A stretch of DNA of 64,000 bases from an uncultured Opitutales bacterium (GTDB taxonomy: Bacteria > Verrucomicrobiota > Verrucomicrobiia > Opitutales > UBA953): contig CAKUQY010000007.1 in the NCBI GenBank assembly GCA_934675585.1, positions 12,217-76,216 of the forward strand, in the 5' to 3' direction. The notes below the pieces were generated by a model. It searched no databases and was not told the DNA's origin. It saw only the letters and a program-made list of their open reading frames with translations. This document shows positions 9,248-18,710 of the stretch, in pieces (within the stretch, counting starts at the first letter, position 1; the number at the start of each line of letters is the position of its first letter). The translations under genes and the position numbers were made by a program.

Positions 9248-9880
9248 ATGAAAGTTTTGATTACAGCAGGCGCGACGCGCGAATTTTTCGATCCCGTGCG
9301 TTATATTTCAAATCCTTCGACAGGAAAAATGGGATTCGCGCTTGCACAAGCCGCGCTCGAATTTGGTTGCGAAGTTACAATTATTGCCGCAAATGTTGCG
9401 TTGCCTGTTCCCGCGGGAGCGACGGTTGTTCCCGTGACGACTGGCGATGAAATGCTCGCGGCGGCGCAAAAAGCGTTCCCGCAATGCGATGTGCTTTTTA
9501 AAACGGCGGCGGTTTGCGATTTTAAACCTGTGAATTATTTTGAGCACAAACTCAAAAAAAATGGTCAGGGAATGACGGTCGATTTTGTGCCGACGACGGA
9601 CATTTTGAAGACGCTTTCGCGTTCCCGCCGCGATGATCAAATTTTGGTAGGTTTTGCCGCAGAAACGCGCGACATTGAAACTTACGCCGCGAAAAAATTA
9701 CTCGAAAAAAATCTTGATTACGTTTGCGCCAATCTCGTTGGGCGCGGGAACATTGGCGCGTTTGGCGCGGATGACAACACGATTGTTTTGTTGGGCAAAA
9801 ATGGTTCCCGCGAGCAATTCGGTCCCGCGTCAAAACTCGCGGTTGCGCGCCAATTGGTCGCAAAAATATTACAGCGCTAA
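9248..9880 (+). CDS. coaB: Stand-alone phosphopantothenoylcysteine synthetase (CoaB)
   Basis: A 210-residue protein matching only the CoaB half of Dfp: LITAGATREFFDPVRYISNPSTGKMG is the nucleotide-binding start, KTAAVCDFKP the dimer/active-site region, and VGFAAETRD the later conserved segment. It joins 4'-phosphopantothenate and cysteine in coenzyme A synthesis. The flavin-dependent CoaC decarboxylase half is missing, so coaC should be elsewhere. Start at ATG 9248, four bases after the sulfatase stop. coaD, a later step in the same pathway, is in this window at 54.3 kb. Confidence 0.92.
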   Translation: MKVLITAGATREFFDPVRYISNPSTGKMGFALAQAALEFGCEVTIIAANVALPVPAGATVVPVTTGDEMLAAAQKAFPQCDVLFKTAAVCDFKPVNYFEHKLKKNGQGMTVDFVPTTDILKTLSRSRRDDQILVGFAAETRDIETYAAKKLLEKNLDYVCANLVGRGNIGAFGADDNTIVLLGKNGSREQFGPASKLAVARQLVAKILQR

Positions 9881-9888
9881 ATTGATTT

Positions 9889-11550
9889 ATGAAACCATTC
9901 GCGAAAAAGTCGTTGTTTAATTTTGCGCGCGTGATAATTTATGGCGCGGTGGCGGGACTTTTGGCGGTGGCGTTTCGCTGGTTGTTGGTATTTTTTTATA
10001 CAAATGGCATTGCGCGTTTTGCGACATTTTCGGTGAGCGAATTTTTGATTTATTCGTTGTTAAGCTTGGCGGGAACGGCTTTGTTGACGGGAACGATTGC
10101 GCGCTTTATTTGCAAAACGGCAGCTGGCAGTGGAAGTCCGCAATTAAAACTTGCATTTTGGAAAGATTTTGGCGCATCGACTTGGCGCGTAACAATTTCA
10201 AAATTTGTCGCCAGCGTCCTCGCTGTGGGCGGTGGCGCGTCGCTCGGCAATGAAGGACCGATGGTTTTGATTGGCGGGACGGCGGCTTCAAATGTTGCGG
10301 GTATTTTGGGCGTTCCCGCGCATTTGCGGCGCGAAGCGGCAGCGGCGGGTGCGGCAGCGGGCTTGGCGGCAATTTTTAACGCGCCGATGGCTGCCGTGGC
10401 ATTTGTTTTGGAAGAAATTGTTGAAAATCTCAACAGCCGTTTGGTGGGAGCCGTTTTGTTGGCGGCTGTTGTAGGAACTTTGGTTTCGCAAGCGTTGTTG
10501 GGAAACGCGCCGATTTTTAGCGTTCCCGCGGGAACAGGCGCGGGCTGGTTGCTCTACATTTACGTTCCCGTCGTAGCGATTGCCGCGAGTTTGTGCGGTT
10601 TGGCTTTTCAATGGACCGCGCTAAAAATTCGCCGCGTCAACGCGTTGATTTCAAAAAAATATTTTTGGGCGTCAATTTTAGTGGGCGCGTTTTCGGTTTG
10701 GGCGTTGGGCTCGGCGGTGTTTTTAACGACGGGACATTTGGGTGTTTTTGGTTTGGGTTATGGCGATTTGACCGAAGCGCTCAACGGGAACATTATTTGG
10801 TGGGTTGCGGGAACGCTTTTGCTTGCTAAAATTATTGCAACGGCGATTTGTTATGGCTCGGGCGCGTGTGGCGGCATTTTTGGTCCAGCGTTATTTTTTG
10901 GCGGCACTTGTGGCGCGGCGATTGCTGGAGCGCTGGCAATGATCGTTCCCGCGCTGAGTAACGACGCGTTGATTACTTTGGCGGTGGTTGGGATGTGTGC
11001 GGGTTTTGCGGCGGTGGTGCGCGCGCCGATTACAGCGGTTTTGTTGGTGTTTGAAATGACGCACGAATTTTCGATGGTTCCCGCGCTGATGTTGGGCGTT
11101 GGCATCGGTTGGGCGCTTGCAAAATGGTTGGCTCCGCGCGATTTTTACGATGTGATTTTAGATCAAAATGGCGAGTCGATTGACAAAATTATTCCGCCGC
11201 GCGATTTGCAAGCTTGGCAACATTTGCCGATTGCACGCGTGATGCATACGCCCGTTTGTGTGCGCGCGGGAACGCAAAATGATGCAAGTTTTCAAGATTT
11301 GCTCGACGGGAACGCGTTTGCGTTTTTCCCTGTTGTCGATGAAAAAAATCGTCCGCAAGCAGTAATTTCGCGGGAACGCGTTTGTTTGCCCGTTTGCCCA
11401 ATTTTTCAAAACGCGACGATTCGCGAAGCCGAGCAGGCGTTGTTAAAACAAGAACACGGCGTTGTGCTCGTGGTTGATGCTGCGGGAACGCTTGTTGGGC
11501 TGTTCACACTCCACGATATTTTGCGTCTTGAAACAAATTTTAATAGTTAA
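9889..11550 (+). CDS. ClC-family chloride channel/antiporter with CBS domains
   Basis: A 553-residue ClC protein. The anion-pathway motifs are GSGSPQ (the GSGxP site), GGASLGNEGPMV (GxEGP with the gating Glu) and GACGGIFGPALFFG (GxFxP). About residues 425-550 form a cytosolic pair of CBS domains (RVMHTPVCVR, LFTLHDILRLE), which bind adenine nucleotides in relatives. Start ATG 9889, eight bases after coaB. Its stop overlaps the stop of the opposite-strand VOC gene. Whether it is a channel or a Cl-/H+ exchanger cannot be settled from what is visible. Confidence 0.92.
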   Translation: MKPFAKKSLFNFARVIIYGAVAGLLAVAFRWLLVFFYTNGIARFATFSVSEFLIYSLLSLAGTALLTGTIARFICKTAAGSGSPQLKLAFWKDFGASTWRVTISKFVASVLAVGGGASLGNEGPMVLIGGTAASNVAGILGVPAHLRREAAAAGAAAGLAAIFNAPMAAVAFVLEEIVENLNSRLVGAVLLAAVVGTLVSQALLGNAPIFSVPAGTGAGWLLYIYVPVVAIAASLCGLAFQWTALKIRRVNALISKKYFWASILVGAFSVWALGSAVFLTTGHLGVFGLGYGDLTEALNGNIIWWVAGTLLLAKIIATAICYGSGACGGIFGPALFFGGTCGAAIAGALAMIVPALSNDALITLAVVGMCAGFAAVVRAPITAVLLVFEMTHEFSMVPALMLGVGIGWALAKWLAPRDFYDVILDQNGESIDKIIPPRDLQAWQHLPIARVMHTPVCVRAGTQNDASFQDLLDGNAFAFFPVVDEKNRPQAVISRERVCLPVCPIFQNATIREAEQALLKQEHGVVLVVDAAGTLVGLFTLHDILRLETNFNS

Positions 11551-11948
11551 TTATTGGCTTGAATAATTTCGATTAAAATGCCGTCGGGATCTTTGATGAA
11601 AAAATAATCGCGCCCCAAGCGTCCAGTTAAAATTTTAGGATTTTTGCAAATGCCTTTTGCGCTCAAATCTTTGGCGCTTTGTTGAATATTGTTTGTGCAA
11701 AGTGCGAAATGTTTTGTGCCGATTGTTTGCAAATCGTTGCTTAATTCTTGGCGATATTCGGGCAAGGCGTGCGCGTTTTTGTAGCAAAATAATTCTAAAA
11801 TTGCGTTTTCGTTTTTCAAAAGCGCGATTGCGAGCGTGCCGTCGGGATTGTCCCAACGTTGCACGGGAACGAAGCCAAGTTGTTGGTAAAAAGCGATGCT
11901 GCTGGCGAGGCTTGAAACGCTTAATGCGATGTGGTCAAATTTTAACAT
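11547..11948 (-). CDS. VOC family (glyoxalase/bleomycin-resistance fold) protein
   Basis: A 133-residue protein with the two beta-alpha-beta-beta-beta units of the VOC fold: FDHIALSVSSLASSIAFYQQLGF at the start and DYFFIKDPDGILIEIIQAN at the end. Metal-ligand candidates are H6, E60-region and the terminal E128 position. It resembles small glyoxalase-like lyases, but the substrate is unknown. It is convergent with the ClC gene, their stop codons overlapping, and diverges from argJ across about 130 bp. Confidence 0.85.
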   Translation of the reverse strand: MLKFDHIALSVSSLASSIAFYQQLGFVPVQRWDNPDGTLAIALLKNENAILELFCYKNAHALPEYRQELSNDLQTIGTKHFALCTNNIQQSAKDLSAKGICKNPKILTGRLGRDYFFIKDPDGILIEIIQANN

Positions 11949-12040
11949 AAGAAAATCCTGCCATTATTTTAGTCATATTTTGCGGGAACAATAAAGCATT
12001 TTTTTGTGGAAAAACACGTTCCCGCGGCATTGTAAAAAAA

Positions 12041-12080
12041 TTGCCTTTGCGGGAACGGCAAATTAAAATAGTAGTTATTA
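12041..12080 (+). promoter_or_regulatory. Promoter of argJ, near-leaderless
   Basis: TTGCCT at 12041-12046, a 17-bp spacer and TAAAAT at 12064-12069 end ten bases before the ATG at 12080. The predicted leader is only about 3-4 nt and holds no Shine-Dalgarno. Confidence 0.6.
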
Positions 12081-13357
12081 TGATCAACAACGAAATTGCT
12101 TCAAAAATTACTTTCATTGAAAACTCGAACGGTTTGGCAGAAGTGCCAGGTTTTAAAGTCGCGGGAACGCCTTGTGATATTCGCGGGAACGGCGATTTAA
12201 ATCGTTTGGATTTGGCTTTGATTTTTTCAAAAACGCCGTGCACTGCGGCGGGAACGTTTACAACCAATGATGTCAAATCGGCGCCCGTTTTGCGTTGCAT
12301 CAAACACCTTGCAAGCCACGCGGCGGGAAAGCATCCAATGTATGGCATTGTCGCAAATAGTGGTTGCGCGAACGCTTGCACGGGCGAAGAGGGCTGGCTC
12401 GACGCGGGCAGAATGTGCTGGTTTGGCGCTAATTTGTTGGGCGTAAATGAAGAAGAATTTTTTGTTTGTTCAACAGGGCGCATCGGCGTGAAAATGCCGA
12501 TTGAAAAAGTGGAAACCGGTTTGCGCGAGTCGGTGAAACGTTTGTCTAACAGCGCCGAAGAAAGTTTGCGCGCGGCAGACGCAATCATCACGACCGACAC
12601 GCACCGTAAAACTTGCACCGCAAAATTTAATATTGGCGGGATTGCGGGTGTGGGCGGAACCACGGTTACGATTTCGGGAATGGCAAAAGGCGCGGGAATG
12701 ATCGAGCCCAACATGGCGACAATGTTTGGTTTGATGACAACCGACGCAAAAATTTCACAAGCGTTGTTGCAAAAATGTCTTTGGCACGCGGTGGGGCAGT
12801 CGTTCAACTGCGTTTCCGTCGATGGCGATATGTCAACCAACGATACGGTGATTTGCCTCGCGAACGGCGAAAGCAACGCAGAAATCACAGAAGACGTTCC
12901 CGAAACCGTTGCGCTTTTTAAAGCGGCGCTCGAAATGGTTTGTTTTTATCTCGCAAAACAAATTGTTAGCGACGGCGAAAAAATTTCGCGCGTGATTACG
13001 CTTTATGTTAATGGCGCAAAAACGGATGCAGACGCGAACAAAATCGCACGCTCGATTGGCAATTCGATGCTCGTGAAATCTGCTTGGTGTGGCGGCGATC
13101 CAAATTGGGGACGCATTATTTGCGCGGCGGGCTATGCAAAATGCGGCATTGACCAAACAAAAGTTGATTTGTTTTACGACGACGTTCCCGTTTTTTTGAA
13201 AGGTGAATTACAAGCGCAAAACGAAGAAAAATGGCGCGAAGTTGTTCATAAAAAAGAATTTGATGTGAAACTTTTCTTGAATCAAGGCAATTCAAATTAT
13301 CGTTTGATTTCGACCGATTTGACGGAAGGTTATGTCAAATTTAATATGGGCGAATAA
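12080..13357 (+). CDS. argJ: Glutamate N-acetyltransferase / N-acetylglutamate synthase ArgJ
   Basis: A 425-residue N-terminal nucleophile enzyme that recycles the acetyl group between N-acetylornithine and glutamate in arginine synthesis. The self-cleavage site is A213|T214 in EPNMATMFGLMTTDA, with Thr214 as the new N-terminal nucleophile. The oxyanion pair sits in an earlier segment around TTDTHRKT. The C-terminus is typical (NSNYRLISTDLTEGYVKFN). Whether it is bifunctional (also using acetyl-CoA) cannot be read from sequence. No other arg gene is nearby; an M42 peptidase follows. Confidence 0.95.
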   Translation: MINNEIASKITFIENSNGLAEVPGFKVAGTPCDIRGNGDLNRLDLALIFSKTPCTAAGTFTTNDVKSAPVLRCIKHLASHAAGKHPMYGIVANSGCANACTGEEGWLDAGRMCWFGANLLGVNEEEFFVCSTGRIGVKMPIEKVETGLRESVKRLSNSAEESLRAADAIITTDTHRKTCTAKFNIGGIAGVGGTTVTISGMAKGAGMIEPNMATMFGLMTTDAKISQALLQKCLWHAVGQSFNCVSVDGDMSTNDTVICLANGESNAEITEDVPETVALFKAALEMVCFYLAKQIVSDGEKISRVITLYVNGAKTDADANKIARSIGNSMLVKSAWCGGDPNWGRIICAAGYAKCGIDQTKVDLFYDDVPVFLKGELQAQNEEKWREVVHKKEFDVKLFLNQGNSNYRLISTDLTEGYVKFNMGE

Positions 13358-13391
13358 TCGGCGGGAACGCAAAAAAATAATTATAAAAACT

Positions 13392-14447
13392 ATGGAAATT
13401 CCAGCATTTTTAAAAGACCTTTGCGACGCAAAAGCGCCGACGGGACACGAATTTGAAGCGCAAGCTGTCGTTGATAAATATGTGAAAAAAATTGCTCACG
13501 AATATAAAAAAGATGTGCTCGGCAATCGCATCGCAACGCTCAACCCCAAAGCAAAAACTTCGGTGATGTACGCGGGCCACATCGATGAATTGGGCTTGCA
13601 AATTTCATACATCGACGAGAAAGGATTTTTGTATTTTTATACGCTCGGCGGACACGATCTCGTGATTCCAAGCGGTCGCCGTGTTTTGATTTTGACAAAA
13701 AAAGGAATTGTGCGCGGCGTTACAGGCAAACGCGCGGTGCACCTGATGAGTGCCAAAGAGCTCGGGAACGCGCCTCAAGTACACGAAATGTGGATTGATA
13801 TTGGCGTGAGTTCCCGCAAAGAAGCAGAAGCGCTCGTCGAAATCGGCGATCCCGCGGTTTATGATGTTTCGATTGAGAACTTGAACGGTTCGATTGCCGT
13901 GGCGCGCGCGTTTGATGATCGCGCAGGTTGCTACATTATTATGGAAGCATTGCGCCGTTTGGCAAAAGACAAATCGTTGAAAGTGCGTCTTGATTCGGTG
14001 GCGACGACGCAAGAAGAAATCGGCACGCGTGGCGCGCAAGTTGCGGCGCAGGGCTTGTTCCCGACGGTTGGAATCGCGGTTGACGTCACGCACGCAACCG
14101 ATCATCCTGATGCAGACAATCGCAAATTTGGTCGCATGACGCTTTCGGGCGGTCCCGCGATTTGTCGCGGACCAAACATTACGCCGGCGGTTTTTGATTT
14201 GTTGGTTAAAGCGGCAAAAAAAGCAGGCGTGCCTTATCAAATCGAAGCCGATCCGCGCCCTACGGGAACGGATGCGCGCGTAATTCAAATGGCGAACGGC
14301 GGCGTGGCGACGGGCTTGATTTCCGTTCCCTTGCGCTACATGCACACACCGGGCGAAGTGGTCGATTTGGAAGTCGTTGAGCAATGCGTAAAATTGCTTG
14401 TCGAATTTGCAAAACTCGTTAAACCTGGAACCGATTTTGCTTGGTAA
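13392..14447 (+). CDS. M42-family metallo-aminopeptidase
   Basis: A 351-residue two-metal aminopeptidase of the M42 (glucanase/tetrahedral aminopeptidase) type, cytosolic and usually a dodecamer. Metal and catalytic residues are in AGHIDELGL (His, Asp), AFDDRAGCY (bridging Asp), TQEEIGTRGA (Glu base and Glu ligand), VDVTHATDHPD (Asp) and RYMHTPGEVVD (His). It probably trims peptides to amino acids. ATG 13392 follows TATAAA at 13382-13387 with only four bases between. ddl starts seven bases after its stop. Confidence 0.92.
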   Translation: MEIPAFLKDLCDAKAPTGHEFEAQAVVDKYVKKIAHEYKKDVLGNRIATLNPKAKTSVMYAGHIDELGLQISYIDEKGFLYFYTLGGHDLVIPSGRRVLILTKKGIVRGVTGKRAVHLMSAKELGNAPQVHEMWIDIGVSSRKEAEALVEIGDPAVYDVSIENLNGSIAVARAFDDRAGCYIIMEALRRLAKDKSLKVRLDSVATTQEEIGTRGAQVAAQGLFPTVGIAVDVTHATDHPDADNRKFGRMTLSGGPAICRGPNITPAVFDLLVKAAKKAGVPYQIEADPRPTGTDARVIQMANGGVATGLISVPLRYMHTPGEVVDLEVVEQCVKLLVEFAKLVKPGTDFAW

Positions 14448-14454
14448 TTTTGCC

Positions 14455-15369
14455 ATGAAAAATATTGTCGTTCTTTGCGGAGCCGTTTCGCCAGAGCGCG
14501 AGGTTTCGATAAATTCTGGCAAAGCGTGTTTAGAAGCGTTGCAAGTGAATTTTCCCGATGCGCGTTTAGTGGTGCTCGATGAAAATCGCGTTCCCGCTGA
14601 ATTGAATCCAAAAACAGATGTTATTTTTCCTGTTATTCACGGAGATTACGGTGAAGACGGTGGCGTTCAGCGCGATTTGGAAGCGCGCGGTTTTGCGTAT
14701 GCTGGCTGTGGCGTTCCCGCGAGCGAACTTTGCATTGACAAAGCCCGAACAAAAGCGCTTTGGCGCGAGAACGGTATTCCAACGCCGTGCGGCGTGGCGT
14801 TCCCGCGCGAACGCGTTCCCGCGGCAAAAGATTTGATTGCGCAATTAGGTGAAGCAATTGTGATCAAGCCCGCGGACAAAGGCAGCAGTGTTGGACTTTT
14901 TCTTACGAATGGTGAGAGCGAATTGCAAGCGGTGATCGATGGCGATTTGTCGGCGAGTGATTTGTGGCTTGCGGAAACGCGCGTTTTTGGACGCGAGCTG
15001 ACGGTGGGCGTTTTGAACGGGAACGCGATGGGAATTGTCGAAATTTGCCCAAAAGTTGGCGTTTACGATTTTAAAAATAAATATACCAAGGGTTGCACCG
15101 AATATAAATTTCCAGCGGAAATCGACAGCGCGACCACGGATAAAATTCGCGCGGGAGCGGAACGCATTTTTGCGCTTTGCGGCTGTCGCGATTTTGCGCG
15201 TATTGACGTTTTGTTGCGCGAAGACGGTTCGTTCGTTTATCTCGAAGTCAATACGATGCCTGGGCTGACGGGAACGAGTTTGTTGCCGAAAAGTGCTTCC
15301 TGCGTCGGACTCGATTTTCCCGCGCTGGCAAAAGCAATGATCGTTCCCGCGCTCGAACGCGCAAAATAA
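14455..15369 (+). CDS. ddl: D-alanine--D-alanine ligase
   Basis: A 304-residue ATP-grasp enzyme joining two D-alanines for peptidoglycan precursors. Seen: the N-terminal GAVSPEREVSINSG loop (typical GGxSxEREVSxxSG), VIKPADKGSSVGL, the Mg-binding DFARIDVLL and LEVNTMPGLTGTSLLPK. Start at ATG 14455, seven bases after the M42 peptidase stop. It is separated from the other wall genes of the window (3.3-7.1 kb). Confidence 0.95.
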   Translation: MKNIVVLCGAVSPEREVSINSGKACLEALQVNFPDARLVVLDENRVPAELNPKTDVIFPVIHGDYGEDGGVQRDLEARGFAYAGCGVPASELCIDKARTKALWRENGIPTPCGVAFPRERVPAAKDLIAQLGEAIVIKPADKGSSVGLFLTNGESELQAVIDGDLSASDLWLAETRVFGRELTVGVLNGNAMGIVEICPKVGVYDFKNKYTKGCTEYKFPAEIDSATTDKIRAGAERIFALCGCRDFARIDVLLREDGSFVYLEVNTMPGLTGTSLLPKSASCVGLDFPALAKAMIVPALERAK

Positions 15370-15407
15370 AGATTATGAGGCGGGTTAAATCTTAAAAATA
15401 TTTTGCG

Positions 15408-15441
15408 AAATGTTCAAATGTCGCTTCGCTCAGCATACGTT
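15408..15441 (-). repeat. Dispersed 32-bp repeat, inverted copy
   Basis: The reverse complement reads AACGTATGCTGAGCGAAGCG followed by ACATTTGAACATTT. This matches, with about three changes and one insertion, the tandem 32-bp repeats at 31051-31082 and 31094-31125. It lies in the 89-bp gap before sdaAA. Confidence 0.7.
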
Positions 15442-15458
15442 AAAAAACTAAAAATCTT

Positions 15459-16343
15459 ATGAGTGAAACTCAACTTTACAATTACGAAAGCGCGGCAGAG
15501 TTGTTGGTAATTTGCGAGCGCGAATCTTTGAAAATTTCAGAAGTCGCGTTGCGGCGGGAACAAATGCTTTCGGGCAAACCCTGCAATGAAATTTTTGCGC
15601 GCATGCAAACATATTACAAATTAATGCGCGAAAGCATTCGTAATGGCATTAAAATTACTTCGCAATCGCCCAGTGGTTTGTCAGGAGGCGACGCTAAAAA
15701 AATGCTCGATTACGCGGATAGCGGGAACGCGCTTTTGGGAGTCGATTTGACGCGCTTGATGGCTTACGCGTACGCGGTTTTAGAAACTAACGCGCAATTT
15801 GGACGCATTGTCGCAACGCCCACGGCAGGCTCGGCAGGTATCGTTCCCGCGTGCTTGGTTTTGCTTGAAGAAACGCGCAAAATTGAAGAGTCTGCGCTCA
15901 CGCAAGCGCTGTTTGCGTCGAGCGGAGTTGGCGTTTTGATTGCGTCGAAAGCATTTATTGCGGGAGCGCAAGGCGGTTGCCAAGCAGAAGTTGGCAGCGC
16001 TTCGGCATTGGCGGCTGCGGCGATTACAGAAGCGTTGGCGGGAACGCCCGAACAAGTTTGCAACGCGGCAACATTTGCACTCATCAATTCGCTGGGTTTG
16101 ATTTGCGACCCAATTGGCGGTTTTGTGGAAGTGCCTTGTGTTTCGCGCAATGGTATGTTCGCGGTGCATTCGTATTTGGCGGCAAGTTTAGCGTTGGCGG
16201 GAGTTTCGCCACGCGTAAATCTTGACGACGCGATTTTTGCGATGCGCGATGTGGGACGTCGCATGCCCGCAGAATTTCGCGAAACTTCGCGCGGAGGCTT
16301 GGCAATTTCGCCAACAGCTTGCAAAATGTGCAAAAAAGATTAA
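15459..16343 (+). CDS. sdaAA: L-serine ammonia-lyase, Fe-S type, alpha subunit
   Basis: A 294-residue protein matching the alpha chain of iron-sulfur L-serine dehydratases, which turn serine into pyruvate and ammonia. SPSGLSGGDAKKM is the family start motif. Likely cluster cysteines are in PTAGSAGIVPAC, LICDPIGGFVEVPC and the C-terminal CKMC. No beta-chain gene (sdaAB) adjoins, so the partner is elsewhere or the alpha chain acts alone. The oxygen-sensitive cluster fits an anaerobe. Start ATG 15459. Confidence 0.92.
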   Translation: MSETQLYNYESAAELLVICERESLKISEVALRREQMLSGKPCNEIFARMQTYYKLMRESIRNGIKITSQSPSGLSGGDAKKMLDYADSGNALLGVDLTRLMAYAYAVLETNAQFGRIVATPTAGSAGIVPACLVLLEETRKIEESALTQALFASSGVGVLIASKAFIAGAQGGCQAEVGSASALAAAAITEALAGTPEQVCNAATFALINSLGLICDPIGGFVEVPCVSRNGMFAVHSYLAASLALAGVSPRVNLDDAIFAMRDVGRRMPAEFRETSRGGLAISPTACKMCKKD

Positions 16344-16366
16344 TTTTCGCGGGAACGTTTTTTGAA

Positions 16367-18646
16367 ATGACAACTCAACATTTGGCACAGGTCGCGCTCG
16401 AAACAAAATTAGCCCTCCCGCGAGTGAGCGCTGTCGCAAAACTTTTAGAAGAGGGCGCAACCGTCCCGTTTATTGCGCGTTACCGCAAAGAAATGACGGG
16501 TTCGATGGACGAAGTGCAAATCGCCACGATTCGCGATCGACTTGAACAATTGCGCGAATTAGATGCGCGCCGCGCGTCGATTTTAAAGTCGCTCGAAGAT
16601 TCTAAAAATTTGACGGACACGTTAAAAACGGCACTCGATCGCGCAAAAACGCTGACGGAATTGGAAGACATTTACGCGCCCTACAAACCAAAACGTCGCA
16701 CGCGCGCGATGATTGCGCGGGAACGCGGTTTAGAGCCGCTCGCTGATTTTATTTTTAATAATCAAAATGCTGCGATTGATTTGGAGGCGGCAAAATTTGT
16801 CGTTCCCGAAAAAGAAGTTCCCGACGTTCCCGCAGCTTTGGCGGGAGCGCGCGATATTTTGGCGGAACGTTTTTCGGAAGACAAAAGCGCGCGCGAAACT
16901 TGCCGCGAACTTTACGAAAAATACGCCACTCTTTCGTCCGAAGTTTACAAAGGCAAAGAAGTCGAAGGCGCTAATTACAAAGATTATTTTGAGTGGTCGG
17001 AAGATTTGGCGGGAGCGCCTTCACACCGCGTGCTCGCAATTCGTCGCGGCGAAAAAGAAGGATTTTTATATTTTCGCATCACCGTCGATGAAAGCAAAGC
17101 GTTGGCGCGTTTGGAAAAATTATTTGTCGCGGGAACGGGCGTTGCCGCCGATCAAGTAAAACTCGCAATTAGCGATGCTTGGAAACGCTTGCTCGCGCCT
17201 TCGCTCGAAACCGAAGCGCGCATGAAATCGAAAGCCAAAGCCGATGAAGTGGCAATTAAAGTTTTTGCTGAAAACGTGAGCGAAATGTTGATGGCGGCTG
17301 CGGTAGGACAAAAAAATACGCTCGCGCTCGACCCAGGTTTTCGCACGGGTTGCAAATTAGTTGTGCTCGACGCGCAAGGAAAATTACTTTACCACAGCGT
17401 GATTTTTCCGACGGCGGGATCGACGGCGCAATATGCCGAAGCAGAACGTGAATTGCGTCAACTTTGCGAACAATACAAAATCGAAGCGATTGCGATCGGG
17501 AACGGCACAGCATCGCGCGAAACCGAAGCATTTGTGCGCAAAAGCGGCATCGCGGGAACGATTCCCGTGGTGATTGTTAGCGAAAGCGGCGCATCGATTT
17601 ATTCAGCATCTGAAGTCGCGCGCGAAGAATTTCCCGACCAGGACGTTACCGTGCGCGGCGCTGTTTCGATCGGTCGTCGCATGATGGATCCGTTGGCGGA
17701 ATTGGTAAAACTCGATCCCAAAAGCATTGGCGTGGGACAATATCAGCACGATGTAAATCAAATTTTGCTGAAAAAATCGCTCGACGATGTTGTGATTTCT
17801 TGCGTAAATAAAGTTGGCGTCGAGGTGAATACGGCTTCCAAACAATTGTTGAGTTATGTTTCAGGTTTGAATGCGTCCATTGCTGCAAATATTGTGGCTT
17901 ATCGCAATGAGCATGGCGCGTTTCGTTCCCGCAAAGAATTGCTCAATGTGCCGCGTTTGGGCGAAAAAGCGTTTGAGCAATGCGCAGGATTTTTGCGCAT
18001 TCGTGGCGGGAACGATGTTTTGGATGCGTCGGCGGTTCACCCCGAACGTTACGCGCTCGTTGAAAAAATGGCAAGCGATATTGGTATCGATGTTAAAACC
18101 TTGTTGAGCGATGCACAGGCGCGTTCCCGCGTCGTGTTAAAAAATTACATCAGTGACGAAGTGGGCTTGCCAACCTTGCAAGATATTTTGCGGGAACTCG
18201 AAAAACCAGGACGCGACCCGCGCCAAAAATTTGAAGTTTTTTCATTTGCGGAAGGTGTCAGCGCGATTAGCGATCTCGCGCCAGGAATGAAATTGCCAGG
18301 CATTGTTACTAATGTTGCCAATTTTGGCGCGTTTGTTGATATTGGCGTGCACCAAGATGGGCTCGTTCACGTTTCGCAATTGGCAGATTATTTTGTAAGC
18401 AACCCTACCGACGTCGTTAAAGTTGGTCAACACGTTGAAGTTGCCGTTGTCGAAGTCGATGAAGCGCGCAAACGCATTTCGCTTTCGATGAAAACAAAAC
18501 CTAATTTCGCGGGAACAGGAAATGGCAACAGCCGCGGGAACGCAAATCGCGGGAACGCTCCCGCACGCTCAAAAAATTATTCGACGGGAACGGAAAATTT
18601 CGGGAACGGTTTTGGGGCGCTTGATGGACTTTTTGGCAAAAAATAG
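16367..18646 (+). CDS. tex: Tex-family transcription accessory protein (S1 RNA-binding)
   Basis: A 759-residue Tex protein: N-terminal Tex-N region (VPFIARYRKEMTGSMDE), a YqgF-like RNase H-fold domain around ALDPGFRTGCKLVVLD, helix-hairpin-helix repeats (YRNEHGAFRSRKELLNVP), and a C-terminal S1 domain (GIVTNVANFGAFVDIGVHQDGLVHVS). It binds RNA and influences transcription in relatives. The last about 45 residues are a Gly/Asn/Arg-rich disordered tail made largely by a run of five GGGAAC motifs in about 100 bp (18507-18610). Start ATG 16367, chosen at the conserved N-terminus. Confidence 0.93.
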   Translation: MTTQHLAQVALETKLALPRVSAVAKLLEEGATVPFIARYRKEMTGSMDEVQIATIRDRLEQLRELDARRASILKSLEDSKNLTDTLKTALDRAKTLTELEDIYAPYKPKRRTRAMIARERGLEPLADFIFNNQNAAIDLEAAKFVVPEKEVPDVPAALAGARDILAERFSEDKSARETCRELYEKYATLSSEVYKGKEVEGANYKDYFEWSEDLAGAPSHRVLAIRRGEKEGFLYFRITVDESKALARLEKLFVAGTGVAADQVKLAISDAWKRLLAPSLETEARMKSKAKADEVAIKVFAENVSEMLMAAAVGQKNTLALDPGFRTGCKLVVLDAQGKLLYHSVIFPTAGSTAQYAEAERELRQLCEQYKIEAIAIGNGTASRETEAFVRKSGIAGTIPVVIVSESGASIYSASEVAREEFPDQDVTVRGAVSIGRRMMDPLAELVKLDPKSIGVGQYQHDVNQILLKKSLDDVVISCVNKVGVEVNTASKQLLSYVSGLNASIAANIVAYRNEHGAFRSRKELLNVPRLGEKAFEQCAGFLRIRGGNDVLDASAVHPERYALVEKMASDIGIDVKTLLSDAQARSRVVLKNYISDEVGLPTLQDILRELEKPGRDPRQKFEVFSFAEGVSAISDLAPGMKLPGIVTNVANFGAFVDIGVHQDGLVHVSQLADYFVSNPTDVVKVGQHVEVAVVEVDEARKRISLSMKTKPNFAGTGNGNSRGNANRGNAPARSKNYSTGTENFGNGFGALDGLFGKK

Positions 18647-18670
18647 GCGCGGGAACAGATTTTTTTAACA

Positions 18671-18710
18671 TTGAGAAAAATAAACGACTGTTATAGAATT
18701 GTTAAAATTA
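18671..18710 (+). promoter_or_regulatory. Promoter of rodZ-like gene, near-leaderless
   Basis: TTGAGA (18671-18676), 17 bp, TAGAAT (18694-18699), then ten bases to the ATG at 18710. No Shine-Dalgarno is present. Confidence 0.55.

Noticed and set aside
11935-12888. 317-codon frame opposite argJ
   Set aside because: Shadow of ArgJ; no family features, and argJ has a promoter and full conservation.
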